Made by a program: the position numbers and the translations under genes
Shown: piece after piece, positions 8,365 to 15,910 of the stretch
Position numbering within the stretch: the first letter of the stretch is position 1
Layout of the letters: the number at the start of each line of letters is the position of its first letter
NCBI GenBank assembly: GCA_039029355.1
Contig: JBCCGI010000014.1
Span: forward strand, 71,882 to 135,881
DNA length: 64,000 bases
Origin: JBCCGI01 sp039029355
GTDB taxonomy: Bacteria; Planctomycetota; UBA1135; GCA-002686595
Direction: 5' to 3'
The notes under the pieces: model-generated
The model's input: the letters and a program-made list of their open reading frames with translations, nothing else
The model's database searches: none
What the model was told of the DNA's origin: nothing

Positions 8365-9632
8365 TGGCGGGCCTGTTCGACGACGAAGAGCGCAAGGGCG
8401 AGGATCCGCTCGCCGAGGCGCCCACGACCGCGCCGCTCGCCGAACGGCTGCGCCCGCGCTCGCTGGCCGAGTTCGTAGGCCAGGGCCACCTCGTCGGCGA
8501 GGGCCGCATCCTCGAGCGCGTGCTCGCCGGCGAGCAGCGCCAGAGCCTGATCCTGTGGGGCCCGCCCGGCGTCGGCAAGACGACGCTGGCGCGCCTGATC
8601 GCCGCCGCCGGCGGCCTGCGCTTCGTGCCGTTCTCGGCCGTGCTGTCGGGCATCAAGGAGATCAAGGCGGTGATGGCCGACGCCGCGCGGCTGCGCGGTC
8701 GCGAGGGCCAGCCGACGCTGCTGTTCGTCGACGAGATCCACCGCTTCAACAAGGCGCAGCAGGACGCCTTCCTGCCGCACGTCGAGCGCGGCGACATCCT
8801 GCTGATCGGCGCGACGACCGAGAATCCCTCCTTCGAGGTCGTCGGGCCGCTTCTTTCGCGCGCTCGAACGATCGTGCTGAAGCCGCTCTCTCCCCCGGAC
8901 CTGGTCGCGATCCTGCGCCGCGCGCTCGACCATCCCGAGCGCGGGCTCGGCGGGCGAATCGCGGCTTCGGATGAGGTCTTGGAGCAGATCGCGCAGGCCG
9001 CCGACGGCGACGCCCGCCGCTCGCTGACGCTGCTTGAGACGGCGGCGACGCTGCTCGGCGACGAGGGCGAGCTCACGCCCCAGGTGCTGGCCGAGGCGCT
9101 CCAGCGCAAGGTCCTGCGCTACGACAAGTCGGGCGAGGAGCACTACAACCTGATCTCCGCGCTCCACAAGAGCGTGCGCAACAGCGACGCCGACGCGGCG
9201 GTCTACTGGCTGACGCGCATGCTCGAGGCCGGCGAGGACCGCCGCTACCTCGCCCGCCGCATCATCCGCATCGCCATCGAGGACGTCGGCCTGGCCGACC
9301 CCGCCGCGCTGCGGGTGACGCTCGATGCGGCCGATGCCTTTGACCGCCTCGGGTCCCCCGAGGGCGACCTCGCGCTGGTCCAGGCCGCCGCCTACCTCGC
9401 GCGCGCCCCCAAATCGAACGCGGTCTACGTCGCCTACAACCGTGCCCGCGAGGACGTCGAGACGACCCAGGCCGAGCCCGTCCCGCTGCACCTGCGCAAC
9501 GCGCCGACGGCGCTGATGAAGGGGCTGGGCTACGGGAAGGGCTACCGCTATGCCCACGACGACCCGGATGCGGCGGAGGAGATGACGTGCCTGCCGCCGG
9601 GGCTTGAGGGGCGGCGGTACCTCGAGGACTAG
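8364..9632 (+). CDS. rarA: Replication-associated recombination protein A (AAA+ ATPase, RarA/MgsA)
   Basis: 422 residues, normal for the family. Walker A is GPPGVGKTTL (about 66-75), Walker B LLFVDEIHRFNKAQQD (about 115-130), sensor 1 GATTEN, and the characteristic C-terminal half includes LISALHKSVRNSDADAAVYW. RarA acts at stalled replication forks with the clamp loader and SSB. The ATG at 8364 is set by the TGATG overlap with the methyltransferase gene; open frame upstream of it is a shadow. Probably one transcript with the methyltransferase. Confidence 0.95.
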   Translation: MAGLFDDEERKGEDPLAEAPTTAPLAERLRPRSLAEFVGQGHLVGEGRILERVLAGEQRQSLILWGPPGVGKTTLARLIAAAGGLRFVPFSAVLSGIKEIKAVMADAARLRGREGQPTLLFVDEIHRFNKAQQDAFLPHVERGDILLIGATTENPSFEVVGPLLSRARTIVLKPLSPPDLVAILRRALDHPERGLGGRIAASDEVLEQIAQAADGDARRSLTLLETAATLLGDEGELTPQVLAEALQRKVLRYDKSGEEHYNLISALHKSVRNSDADAAVYWLTRMLEAGEDRRYLARRIIRIAIEDVGLADPAALRVTLDAADAFDRLGSPEGDLALVQAAAYLARAPKSNAVYVAYNRAREDVETTQAEPVPLHLRNAPTALMKGLGYGKGYRYAHDDPDAAEEMTCLPPGLEGRRYLED

Positions 9633-9704
9633 CGGGCCCGCACGGCCCGCCGTCGGGCCGCCGACCCCGCCTGCGCCGGCCCCGGGGGCGCCCAGGGCGA
9701 CCTT

Positions 9705-9747
9705 GGGCCCGCTCGATCCCCGCCGTTCAGACGGGTCCCGGTTTTTT
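9705..9747 (+). terminator. Possible intrinsic terminator after rarA
   Basis: GGGCCC at 9705-9710 can pair with GGG-T-CCC at 9733-9739 (one bulged T), enclosing a small CCGT/ACGG hairpin, and six T follow at 9742-9747. The rest of the 252-bp gap (9633-9884) is GC-rich with no coding signal that I see. Confidence 0.4.
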
Positions 9748-9884
9748 GCTCGAGAACCCATCCACAGCCCCCCAGGCCCCGCGTCTAACCCCCCGCAGCG
9801 GCAAGGAGTGCCCTTTTGGGCGTTCCGCGGGGCCGCGGGTAGCCTGGTATGCGAACCCTGGTAAGACATCGCTGGATGGCTGGA

Positions 9885-10463
9885 ATGGTCGATGAGAAGG
9901 CTCTTCTGGAGCGAGCCCGTACGGGGGATCGCGAGGCCTTCGACCAGCTGGTGCGCGCGCACTTTCCCCGCGTGTACGCCGTCGCCTTCCGGCTCGTGGG
10001 CAACCACGAGGATGCCGAGGACCTCGCCCAGGATGCCTTCGTCAAGGCCCACCGAGCGCTGAGCTGGTACCGGGGGGAGGGCGCCTTCGCGACCTGGATC
10101 TATCGGATCGTCGTCCACCTCGCCCGCGATCGCTTTCGCCGGGTCGAGCGGCGACCGGTCGAGGCGGCGTTGGTGGCGCCGGTCGAGTCGCGTGCCGGCG
10201 GGGGGCCGGCCGAGGAGCTCGATCGGCGCGAGCTGCAGCGGGTGCTGCTCGACTCCCTGCGGCGCCTGCCCGAGCGGCTGCGGACGCCGCTGGTGCTGCG
10301 GACGATGGAGGGGCTGGACTACCGCGACGTCGCCGAGGCGACCGGCGTGACGCCCGACACCGCGCGCACGCAGGTCATGAAGGCGCGGCGTGCCTTGGCG
10401 CGCGTCATGCGGCCGTTCCTTGGGGGCTTGGGCGGATCCGAGCGGACCGGAGGCGAACAATGA
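9885..10463 (+). CDS. ECF sigma factor
   Basis: 192 residues from the ATG at 9885 (MVDEKALLERARTG). In-frame ATGs at 9876 and 9849 are possible and no ribosome site decides. Region 2 includes FDQLVRAHFPRVYAVAFRLV, EDAEDLAQDAFVKAHRAL and ATWIYRIVVHLARDRFRR. Region 4 includes LPERLRTPLVLRTMEGLDYR and DVAEATGVTPDTARTQVMKA. It overlaps the following zinc-finger protein as ATGA, the usual arrangement for a sigma factor and its anti-sigma. It is probably autoregulated as the first gene of the three-gene unit ending at 14055. Confidence 0.92.
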   Translation: MVDEKALLERARTGDREAFDQLVRAHFPRVYAVAFRLVGNHEDAEDLAQDAFVKAHRALSWYRGEGAFATWIYRIVVHLARDRFRRVERRPVEAALVAPVESRAGGGPAEELDRRELQRVLLDSLRRLPERLRTPLVLRTMEGLDYRDVAEATGVTPDTARTQVMKARRALARVMRPFLGGLGGSERTGGEQ

Positions 10464-12310
10464 GGGGCTGCGCGCGCGCTCGACGCTGGATGCTGCAGGC
10501 CGTGGACGGCGAGCTTCGGCTCCAGGATCGCTTCCGCCTCGACGCCCATGTCGAGAAGTGCCCGGCGTGCCGTGCGGCGCTCGCCGAGGCCGAGCGGATC
10601 GAGGAGGCCTTGCTCGAGCTGCCCGAGCCGCCGCTGGAACACGTCGACGTCGAGGCCGCGGTCCGCGCCGTGCGCGCTCGGATCGATGCGCCCGAGGCGA
10701 CGCCCGAGACGTCGGTTCCCACGCCTCCCAAGCGCCGCGTCGGCGGCTGGGCGGCGGCTGCGGCGCTGATGGCCGCGGCGGGAGCCGGTTGGCTGCTGGG
10801 CGGGCGTGGCGGGTCGCGCCTCGACGCGCCTGCGGTGGACGGACCGGCGCTCGCTCAGGTCGAGGAAGAGCCGGAGCCGGAACGCGCGCCCGAGGTCGAG
10901 CCCGAGGTCGAGACGGAAGCCGAGGACGACACCCTCGTCGCCGAACGCCTCGAAGAGGTCCGCGCGCGCGTCGCCGCCGAGCTGGTCGAATCCTGGCAGG
11001 GGATCGAGCTGCTCGCCGCGCGCGATCAGGTTGCGCTGGCCGCGGACGGCTTCGATGCGCGGATGCAGGAGCTCTCGCGCGGCTGGCCGCTGCTGCGGAT
11101 CGTGCAGGGGCTCACGGTCAGCCCCGACCGGCGCGAGGCCGGCGCGGCGGTGCGCTATCTCGGCGTGCGCGGCGACGGCATCGCCGCCGGCGCGCTGCGC
11201 GATGCGCTCGATCGTCCCGAGCTCGCGGCGGCGGCCGTCGCCGCGCTCGGCGACCTGGGCGCCGCGGGGCTCGGCACGCTCACGTCCGCCCTCGAGCGCC
11301 CCGAGCTCGGCGTGGCGGTGGTGCAGCAGCTGGTCGCCGTCGGCGGTGACGAGGCGGCGCACGCGCTCGAAGGCGAGCTGGCGCGCGTCGCGCGGTCGCT
11401 GCGCTCCTACCCCGACGAGGAGACCGAGGGGCGCGTCGAGCTGCTGCTCGGCGGGCTGACGACGCTCGAGCCTCCCGCCGTCGCCTCGCTGCTGCGGCTG
11501 GCGGAGCGCGAGATCCTGCCTCGCAGCCGCGTGCTCGGGTTGCTGCAGAACACCTACGGCGCGGGCGAGGAGCTCTCCCGGCTCGTGGTCTCCGGCCGCG
11601 CGGGGGCCGACGAGGAGCTGCTCCTCGACGCCCTGGCGCGGGTCCGTCCTCCCGCGGCGCTGCCGTGGATCGAAGCGCGGGCGACCGAGCGCGGCACGCG
11701 GGAACAGGCCCTGGCCTGCCTCGCCGCCTTCCGTGAGCCCGAAGCGCTGGAGATCCTGGTGCGGCTGCGCGCCAGCGGCCGGGCGCGGCCCGAGCTGGTG
11801 CTGGAGGCGACGTCGGAGCTGCTCGCCGAGGCGCCCGCCGCCGGCGTCGAGCTGGCGCGGCGGTGGAACGACGCCGGCGATCGGCTGGCCTGCTCCGAGC
11901 TGGCGGGAGTCCTGCTCGAGCTCGCCGCACCGCAGGCGGTGCCGGCGCTGAGCGCGCTCGTGCTCTCGCCCGCGCTCGACGACGACGAGCGGCAGTGGGC
12001 CGCGGTGGCGGTCGGCGAGCTGGGTGCACGCGCCGACGCCGGCGCGATGGCCGAGGCCGTCCGCAGCCTCGGCGCGGGCGAGGAGCGCATCGCTGCCGCC
12101 TGCCTGCTGGCCGCGTGCGCGCTCGGCGGTGCCGACCTGGCGGCCGATGCGCTCGATGCGCTCGGCCCGCTCTCGGGCCGCGCCGAGACGCGACTCGTAG
12201 CGCTCTTCGACGAAGCGGAGCGCGAAGGAACGCGCGCGGCGACGCTGTATCGCGTCGCCCGCGAGCTGGAACCCTACTTCGACCTTAGGCAAGCGACAGG
12301 AAATCTATGA
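10460..12310 (+). CDS. Membrane anti-sigma factor (zf-HC2 type) fused to periplasmic HEAT-repeat domain
   Basis: 616 residues. The N-terminus carries a zinc-binding anti-sigma motif H30-x3-C34-x2-C37 (HVEKCPAC). A transmembrane helix follows at about 95-113 (GWAAAAALMAAAGAGWLLGG), then an acidic proline-rich linker (EEEPEPERAPEVEPEVE). About 400 residues of alpha-helical HEAT/PBS-lyase-type repeats make up the rest (PELAAAAVAALGDLGAAGLG and similar units). By family, the cytoplasmic zinc domain holds the preceding sigma factor inactive. The long extracytoplasmic solenoid is presumably a protein-binding sensor (inference). It overlaps both neighbours by 4 bases (ATGA), so all three proteins are probably made together. 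Confidence 0.82.
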   Translation: MRGCARARRWMLQAVDGELRLQDRFRLDAHVEKCPACRAALAEAERIEEALLELPEPPLEHVDVEAAVRAVRARIDAPEATPETSVPTPPKRRVGGWAAAAALMAAAGAGWLLGGRGGSRLDAPAVDGPALAQVEEEPEPERAPEVEPEVETEAEDDTLVAERLEEVRARVAAELVESWQGIELLAARDQVALAADGFDARMQELSRGWPLLRIVQGLTVSPDRREAGAAVRYLGVRGDGIAAGALRDALDRPELAAAAVAALGDLGAAGLGTLTSALERPELGVAVVQQLVAVGGDEAAHALEGELARVARSLRSYPDEETEGRVELLLGGLTTLEPPAVASLLRLAEREILPRSRVLGLLQNTYGAGEELSRLVVSGRAGADEELLLDALARVRPPAALPWIEARATERGTREQALACLAAFREPEALEILVRLRASGRARPELVLEATSELLAEAPAAGVELARRWNDAGDRLACSELAGVLLELAAPQAVPALSALVLSPALDDDERQWAAVAVGELGARADAGAMAEAVRSLGAGEERIAAACLLAACALGGADLAADALDALGPLSGRAETRLVALFDEAEREGTRAATLYRVARELEPYFDLRQATGNL

Positions 12311-14055
12311 TTGCCACCCTCATTGCGCTGAGCGCGTTCGGCTGGGCGAACGACGTGGAAGCCGAGGCCGCCCCGAGCGCGCCGAGCGTGCTCGCGCGCT
12401 ACGACCTCTCCCGGACGATCCCCTCCTTCGACGGCGGGGGCTTCGAGGAGACGATGCTGCTCACCGCGGGCAGCGACATCGAGATACAGCGGTCGAACAT
12501 CGAAGAGCTGTATCAGGTGGAGGGCTCCGACGTGATCGTCGACCTCATCACCCGGCTCTACGCGGAGGAGTTCGAATACGAGGGGCGCGAGATCCTGATG
12601 CAGAACGAGGACGAGATGCTCGTCTTCGCGCCCACCGAGCTGCAGGAGCGCATCCGCGAGTCCGTGGTGCGATTGGAGCGCGCGCTCTCGACGCCGGTCG
12701 AGCTCCAGATCGACGTGCTCTCGCTTCCCGGCGACGGCCCCGCGCCCTTCGGCGGCCAGGGCCTGGTCGATGAGTCGCAGCTCGCCGGCCTGCCGGGCGG
12801 AAGCCCGGGGCAGAACAAGGCCAGCTACTCGGTGCGGATGTTCGCAGGTCGCACCAGCGTGCTCAACCTGATGCGCGCCGTGCCGATGGTGGTCGACTAC
12901 GACGTCGAGATCGCCCAGGGCGCGTCGATCCACGACCCGATCATCGGCGCGGCCGAGGTTGGCACGCGTCTCTTCCTGCGCGGTGCGCCGACCAAGGGCG
13001 GCATCGCCCTGTCGGTCTACTACACCCACGGGCAGGGTCTCCAGGATCAGCCGGTGTCGGTCGAGGCGCCGCTGCGCTCGTACGTCTCGAAGGAGGGCGG
13101 CGGCGGCGAGTTCGTCGATTCGCCGGGCATCACCGAGCGCATGGACGTCGCCTTCCGCAGCGCCGCCTTCAACACGTTCCTCCCCGCCGGCAAGGCGATC
13201 GTGATGTCGTCGAGCCTCGACATGAACGGCGCGAAGAGCCGTGAGGTGGTCGTGATCCGGCGGACGGGCGGCGAGCTGACGCGCTATCACCGCTTCGCGC
13301 CGGCCGGCACGAAGCGCGAGCTGGTGATCGTGAACGCCGAGGCGCTCAGCGTGCCCGAGATCGAGATGGACGGCCGGCTGCTCGCGCACGAGGGCTTCGC
13401 GCAGGGGATGCTGCCGATGCTCCGCGCTCAACTCCGCGCGCAGCCGTCCGAGTTCCTCATGGACTGGGCGTCGAACCGCTTCTCGACCTGGCGCACGATG
13501 GGCCCGTGGCTGCTCTGCATCTTCGACCCGCAGTGGGACGACGACGCGGTGACGCAACTGGAGGCGCTGCTCGACGGGTGGAAGGAAGGCGTGCGCGTGG
13601 TGGACGTCTCGTTGGCGGTTCGCTCGAACGGCCACGGCGGCACGGAGCCGGCCAGCTTCCACATGCCGGCGCGCGCCGGCTCGGAGTGCGGCGGCGTGCT
13701 CGGGGTGTCGTCCACGGCGCTGGCCGACTACGACGTCGAGGTCGCGCAGTTCAGCGCGACGGCCGACGCGCAACACGCGCCGGTCTTCAGCGGGCTGGCG
13801 TTCCGCGCCCGTCCGTCGCTGAGCGGCGGCGGCAACCTCGGCGTCGATCTCGACGCGGCGGCCCACCTGCGGCGCGGCGGCATCCGCACCTTCCAGACCG
13901 GGGGCCCGGCCATCACCCGCATCGAGGAGTGGACCTTCGACCGGATGCGCGTCAGCGACCGCGTCGCGGCCGACGGCGGCGGGCGCTTCGTCCTGGGCGA
14001 CAAGGGTGCGGGCACTCCGGGAGCCGGCCTCGCGCTGCACCTCGGCCTGCGGTAG
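12307..14055 (+). CDS. Secreted protein of unknown function, co-operonic with sigma/anti-sigma
   Basis: 582 residues. The start is hydrophobic and signal-like (MIATLIALSAFGWA), then the chain looks soluble. Residues 30-110 (RYDLSRTIPSF, then LITRLYAEEFEYEG and VFAPTELQERI) faintly resemble the short secretin-N/STN-like folds common in planctomycete secreted proteins; I do not claim this firmly. The C-terminal half is rich in beta strands and has no motif that I recognise. It overlaps the HEAT anti-sigma gene as ATGA. Its place in the operon suggests an envelope protein sensed or controlled by that sigma system. Confidence 0.7.
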   Translation: MIATLIALSAFGWANDVEAEAAPSAPSVLARYDLSRTIPSFDGGGFEETMLLTAGSDIEIQRSNIEELYQVEGSDVIVDLITRLYAEEFEYEGREILMQNEDEMLVFAPTELQERIRESVVRLERALSTPVELQIDVLSLPGDGPAPFGGQGLVDESQLAGLPGGSPGQNKASYSVRMFAGRTSVLNLMRAVPMVVDYDVEIAQGASIHDPIIGAAEVGTRLFLRGAPTKGGIALSVYYTHGQGLQDQPVSVEAPLRSYVSKEGGGGEFVDSPGITERMDVAFRSAAFNTFLPAGKAIVMSSSLDMNGAKSREVVVIRRTGGELTRYHRFAPAGTKRELVIVNAEALSVPEIEMDGRLLAHEGFAQGMLPMLRAQLRAQPSEFLMDWASNRFSTWRTMGPWLLCIFDPQWDDDAVTQLEALLDGWKEGVRVVDVSLAVRSNGHGGTEPASFHMPARAGSECGGVLGVSSTALADYDVEVAQFSATADAQHAPVFSGLAFRARPSLSGGGNLGVDLDAAAHLRRGGIRTFQTGGPAITRIEEWTFDRMRVSDRVAADGGGRFVLGDKGAGTPGAGLALHLGLR

Positions 14056-14121
14056 GGCAGGCAAGCGACTCCGCGCGGACGGCGCGCGCAGCGGGCACCG
14101 CCGCGCGCGCCGTCGCACGTT

Positions 14122-15315
14122 TCAGGGAGCCGAGTAGCAGACGTCGCCGGACTCGGCGGCTTCCTTCACCGCGTGCGCCACGGCGACCGCGACCGAGCGA
14201 TCGAAGGCGGCCGGCAGGATGCGCCCGGGCGTCGGCTCGCCGACGGACTCGACGATCGCGTCCACGGCCGCGAACTTCATGCGGTCGGTGAAGCAACGCG
14301 CGCGTGCTTCGAGCGCGCCCCGGAAGAGGCCGGGGAAGGCGAGCACGTTGTTTACCTGGTTCGGGAAGTCGCTGCGTCCGGTGCCCACGATCGCGGCGCC
14401 GCCTGCGCGCGCCTCGTCGGGGAGGATCTCGGGCACCGGGTTCGCCATCGCCAGCACGATCGGGTTGGGCGCCATCGTCTCGATGTCGGCGGCCTTGAGG
14501 AGGTCCCCGCGCGAGACGCCGATGAAAACGTCGGCGCCGCGCAAGGCCTGCCGCAGGTCGCCGGTCTCGCCCTCGGAGTTGGTGAGGGCGGCGAGCTCTT
14601 CCTTGGTCGCGTCGTTGTTGGCGCGCCCCGGCGCGACGATGCCCTTCGAGTCGCAGATCCGCAGCCGGCCGACCGGAACGCAGCGCTCGTTCGAGTCGAC
14701 GCAGGTGAGGAGCCGCGCGATGGCCCGGCCCGCCGCGCCCGCGCCGTTGATGACGACCGACATCGACGCGAGTGGACGCCCCAGCACGCGCGACGCGTTG
14801 ATCACCGCCGCGAGCAGCACGATCGCCGTGCCGTGCTGGTCGTCGTGCAGCACCGGCACCCCGACATCCTGGAGGCGCTCCTCGATCTCGAAGCAGCGCG
14901 GGGCGGAGATGTCCTCGAGGTTGATGCCTCCGTACGTCGGCGCGATGGCGCGGACGATGGCGACGATCTCGTCCGGTTCGCGGGCATCCAGCACCACCGG
15001 CACCGCGTCGACGCCGGCGAACTCGCGGAAGAGGGCTGCCTTGCCCTCCATGACCGGCAGCGACGCCGCCGGGCCGATGTCTCCCAGCCCCAGGACCGCC
15101 GAGCCGTCCGAGACCACGGCCACCACGCGCCCCTTCCAGGTGAGGTCCCAGGCGGCTCCGGGGTGCTCGGCGATCTCCTCGCAGGGCCGGGCGACCCCCG
15201 GCGTGTAGGCCAGGGAGAGGTCCTCGGTCGACTCCAGCCGCATCCGAGAGCGGACTTCGATCTTCCCGCGGGTCTCCCGGTGGCGCGCTAGCGAGCGCTC
15301 GAACAGGTCCGGCAT
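14122..15315 (-). CDS. NAD(P)-dependent malic enzyme (short bacterial type)
   Basis: 397 residues. It oxidatively decarboxylates malate to pyruvate. Motifs: catalytic Y37 in LAYTPGVARPC, SDGSAVLGLGDIGP at 69-82, catalytic K92 (MEGKAAL), NLEDISAP, HDDQHGTA, and the dinucleotide fold GAGAAGRAIA. There is no phosphotransacetylase extension, so it is the short form. The ATG at 15315 has a good ribosome site (GGAGGAAG, minus strand); the open frame upstream of it lacks the fold. Divergent from the DUF4190 gene; a perfect dyad lies between them. Confidence 0.93.
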   Translation of the reverse strand: MPDLFERSLARHRETRGKIEVRSRMRLESTEDLSLAYTPGVARPCEEIAEHPGAAWDLTWKGRVVAVVSDGSAVLGLGDIGPAASLPVMEGKAALFREFAGVDAVPVVLDAREPDEIVAIVRAIAPTYGGINLEDISAPRCFEIEERLQDVGVPVLHDDQHGTAIVLLAAVINASRVLGRPLASMSVVINGAGAAGRAIARLLTCVDSNERCVPVGRLRICDSKGIVAPGRANNDATKEELAALTNSEGETGDLRQALRGADVFIGVSRGDLLKAADIETMAPNPIVLAMANPVPEILPDEARAGGAAIVGTGRSDFPNQVNNVLAFPGLFRGALEARARCFTDRMKFAAVDAIVESVGEPTPGRILPAAFDRSVAVAVAHAVKEAAESGDVCYSAP

Positions 15316-15401
15316 GTTCTTCCTCCGTGTGCTGGGACCGCGCCGGGGGCACGGTAGACTCCGCGCCCGGGCCGAAGCCCGAAGCAGCGGAAATGATCCT
15401 T

Positions 15402-15427
15402 CCAAGCGCCGTACTCGGGGCGCTTGG
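15402..15427. promoter_or_regulatory. Perfect 9-bp inverted repeat between divergent genes
   Basis: CCAAGCGCC at 15402-15410 is repeated inverted as GGCGCTTGG at 15419-15427 with an 8-base spacer. It sits 87 bases before the malic enzyme ATG and 45 before the DUF4190 ATG. It could be an operator for either promoter or an RNA hairpin in the DUF4190 leader. Confidence 0.45.
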
Positions 15428-15471
15428 GCCCTCTAGGGCGCCTGCATAACGATCCCGTTGGATCCGATTTC

Positions 15472-15729
15472 ATGGAGCAGCAGACTACGAGACCCGCAGA
15501 GGAAGTGACCGGCAAGGCCGTCGCTTCGCTGGTGTTCAGCCTGCTGGGGATCGCCTTTTGGTGCCCCTGCATCGGGTCGGTGGTCGGGGTCGTCCTGGGC
15601 GCTGGAGAGAAGAGCGGCGTCGGCCGCGCCGGGCTCATCCTCGGTTGGATCGGCCTCGGGCTCTGCGTGCTGGTCGGCCTGGTCGTGGCGCTACAGCTCC
15701 TGCTCGTCGGCCTGATCGAGTCGATGTGA
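15472..15729 (+). CDS. Small DUF4190-type membrane protein
   Basis: 85 residues. A short polar N-terminus is followed by ASLVFSLLGIAFWCPCIGSV (helix 1), a GEKSGVGRAGLILGWIGLG turn typical of DUF4190, and a second helix (LCVLVGLVVALQLLLVGLI). Function is unknown; members are small integral membrane proteins. I chose the ATG at 15472 (MEQQTT) because the upstream in-frame sequence is in the promoter region. Confidence 0.75.
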   Translation: MEQQTTRPAEEVTGKAVASLVFSLLGIAFWCPCIGSVVGVVLGAGEKSGVGRAGLILGWIGLGLCVLVGLVVALQLLLVGLIESM

Positions 15730-15743
15730 TCGCGGCCGCGAAG

Positions 15744-15773
15744 CGGCGGAAAGGCCGGAATTCCGCCGTTTCT
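15744..15773 (+). terminator. Likely intrinsic terminator after the DUF4190 gene
   Basis: CGGCGGAA (15744-15751) pairs with TTCCGCCG (15761-15768) around a 9-base loop, followed by TTTCT. It lies 15 bases after the DUF4190 stop. The T-tract is short. Confidence 0.5.
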
Positions 15774-15878
15774 AGGCGAATTGCGCTTGTTCGGCCGGTT
15801 GCGCCTGCATAGAAAACCTGCGGTTGCCAAGTGATCCGGCGCGTGCCGGACGCCCAGGACCAACCGTGACGCAAGTGT

Positions 15879-15910
15879 CGGGATCCACCCGTTTCCGCGG
15901 ATGGATCCCG
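15879..15910 (+). promoter_or_regulatory. Hairpin overlapping the start codon of the MMPL gene
   Basis: CGGGATCCA (15879-15887) and TGGATCCCG (15902-15910) form a perfect 9-bp stem with a 14-base loop. The ATG at 15901-15903 has its A in the loop and TG in the stem. In RNA this would hide the initiation region. Alternatively it is an operator, or the true start is downstream. Confidence 0.45.
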
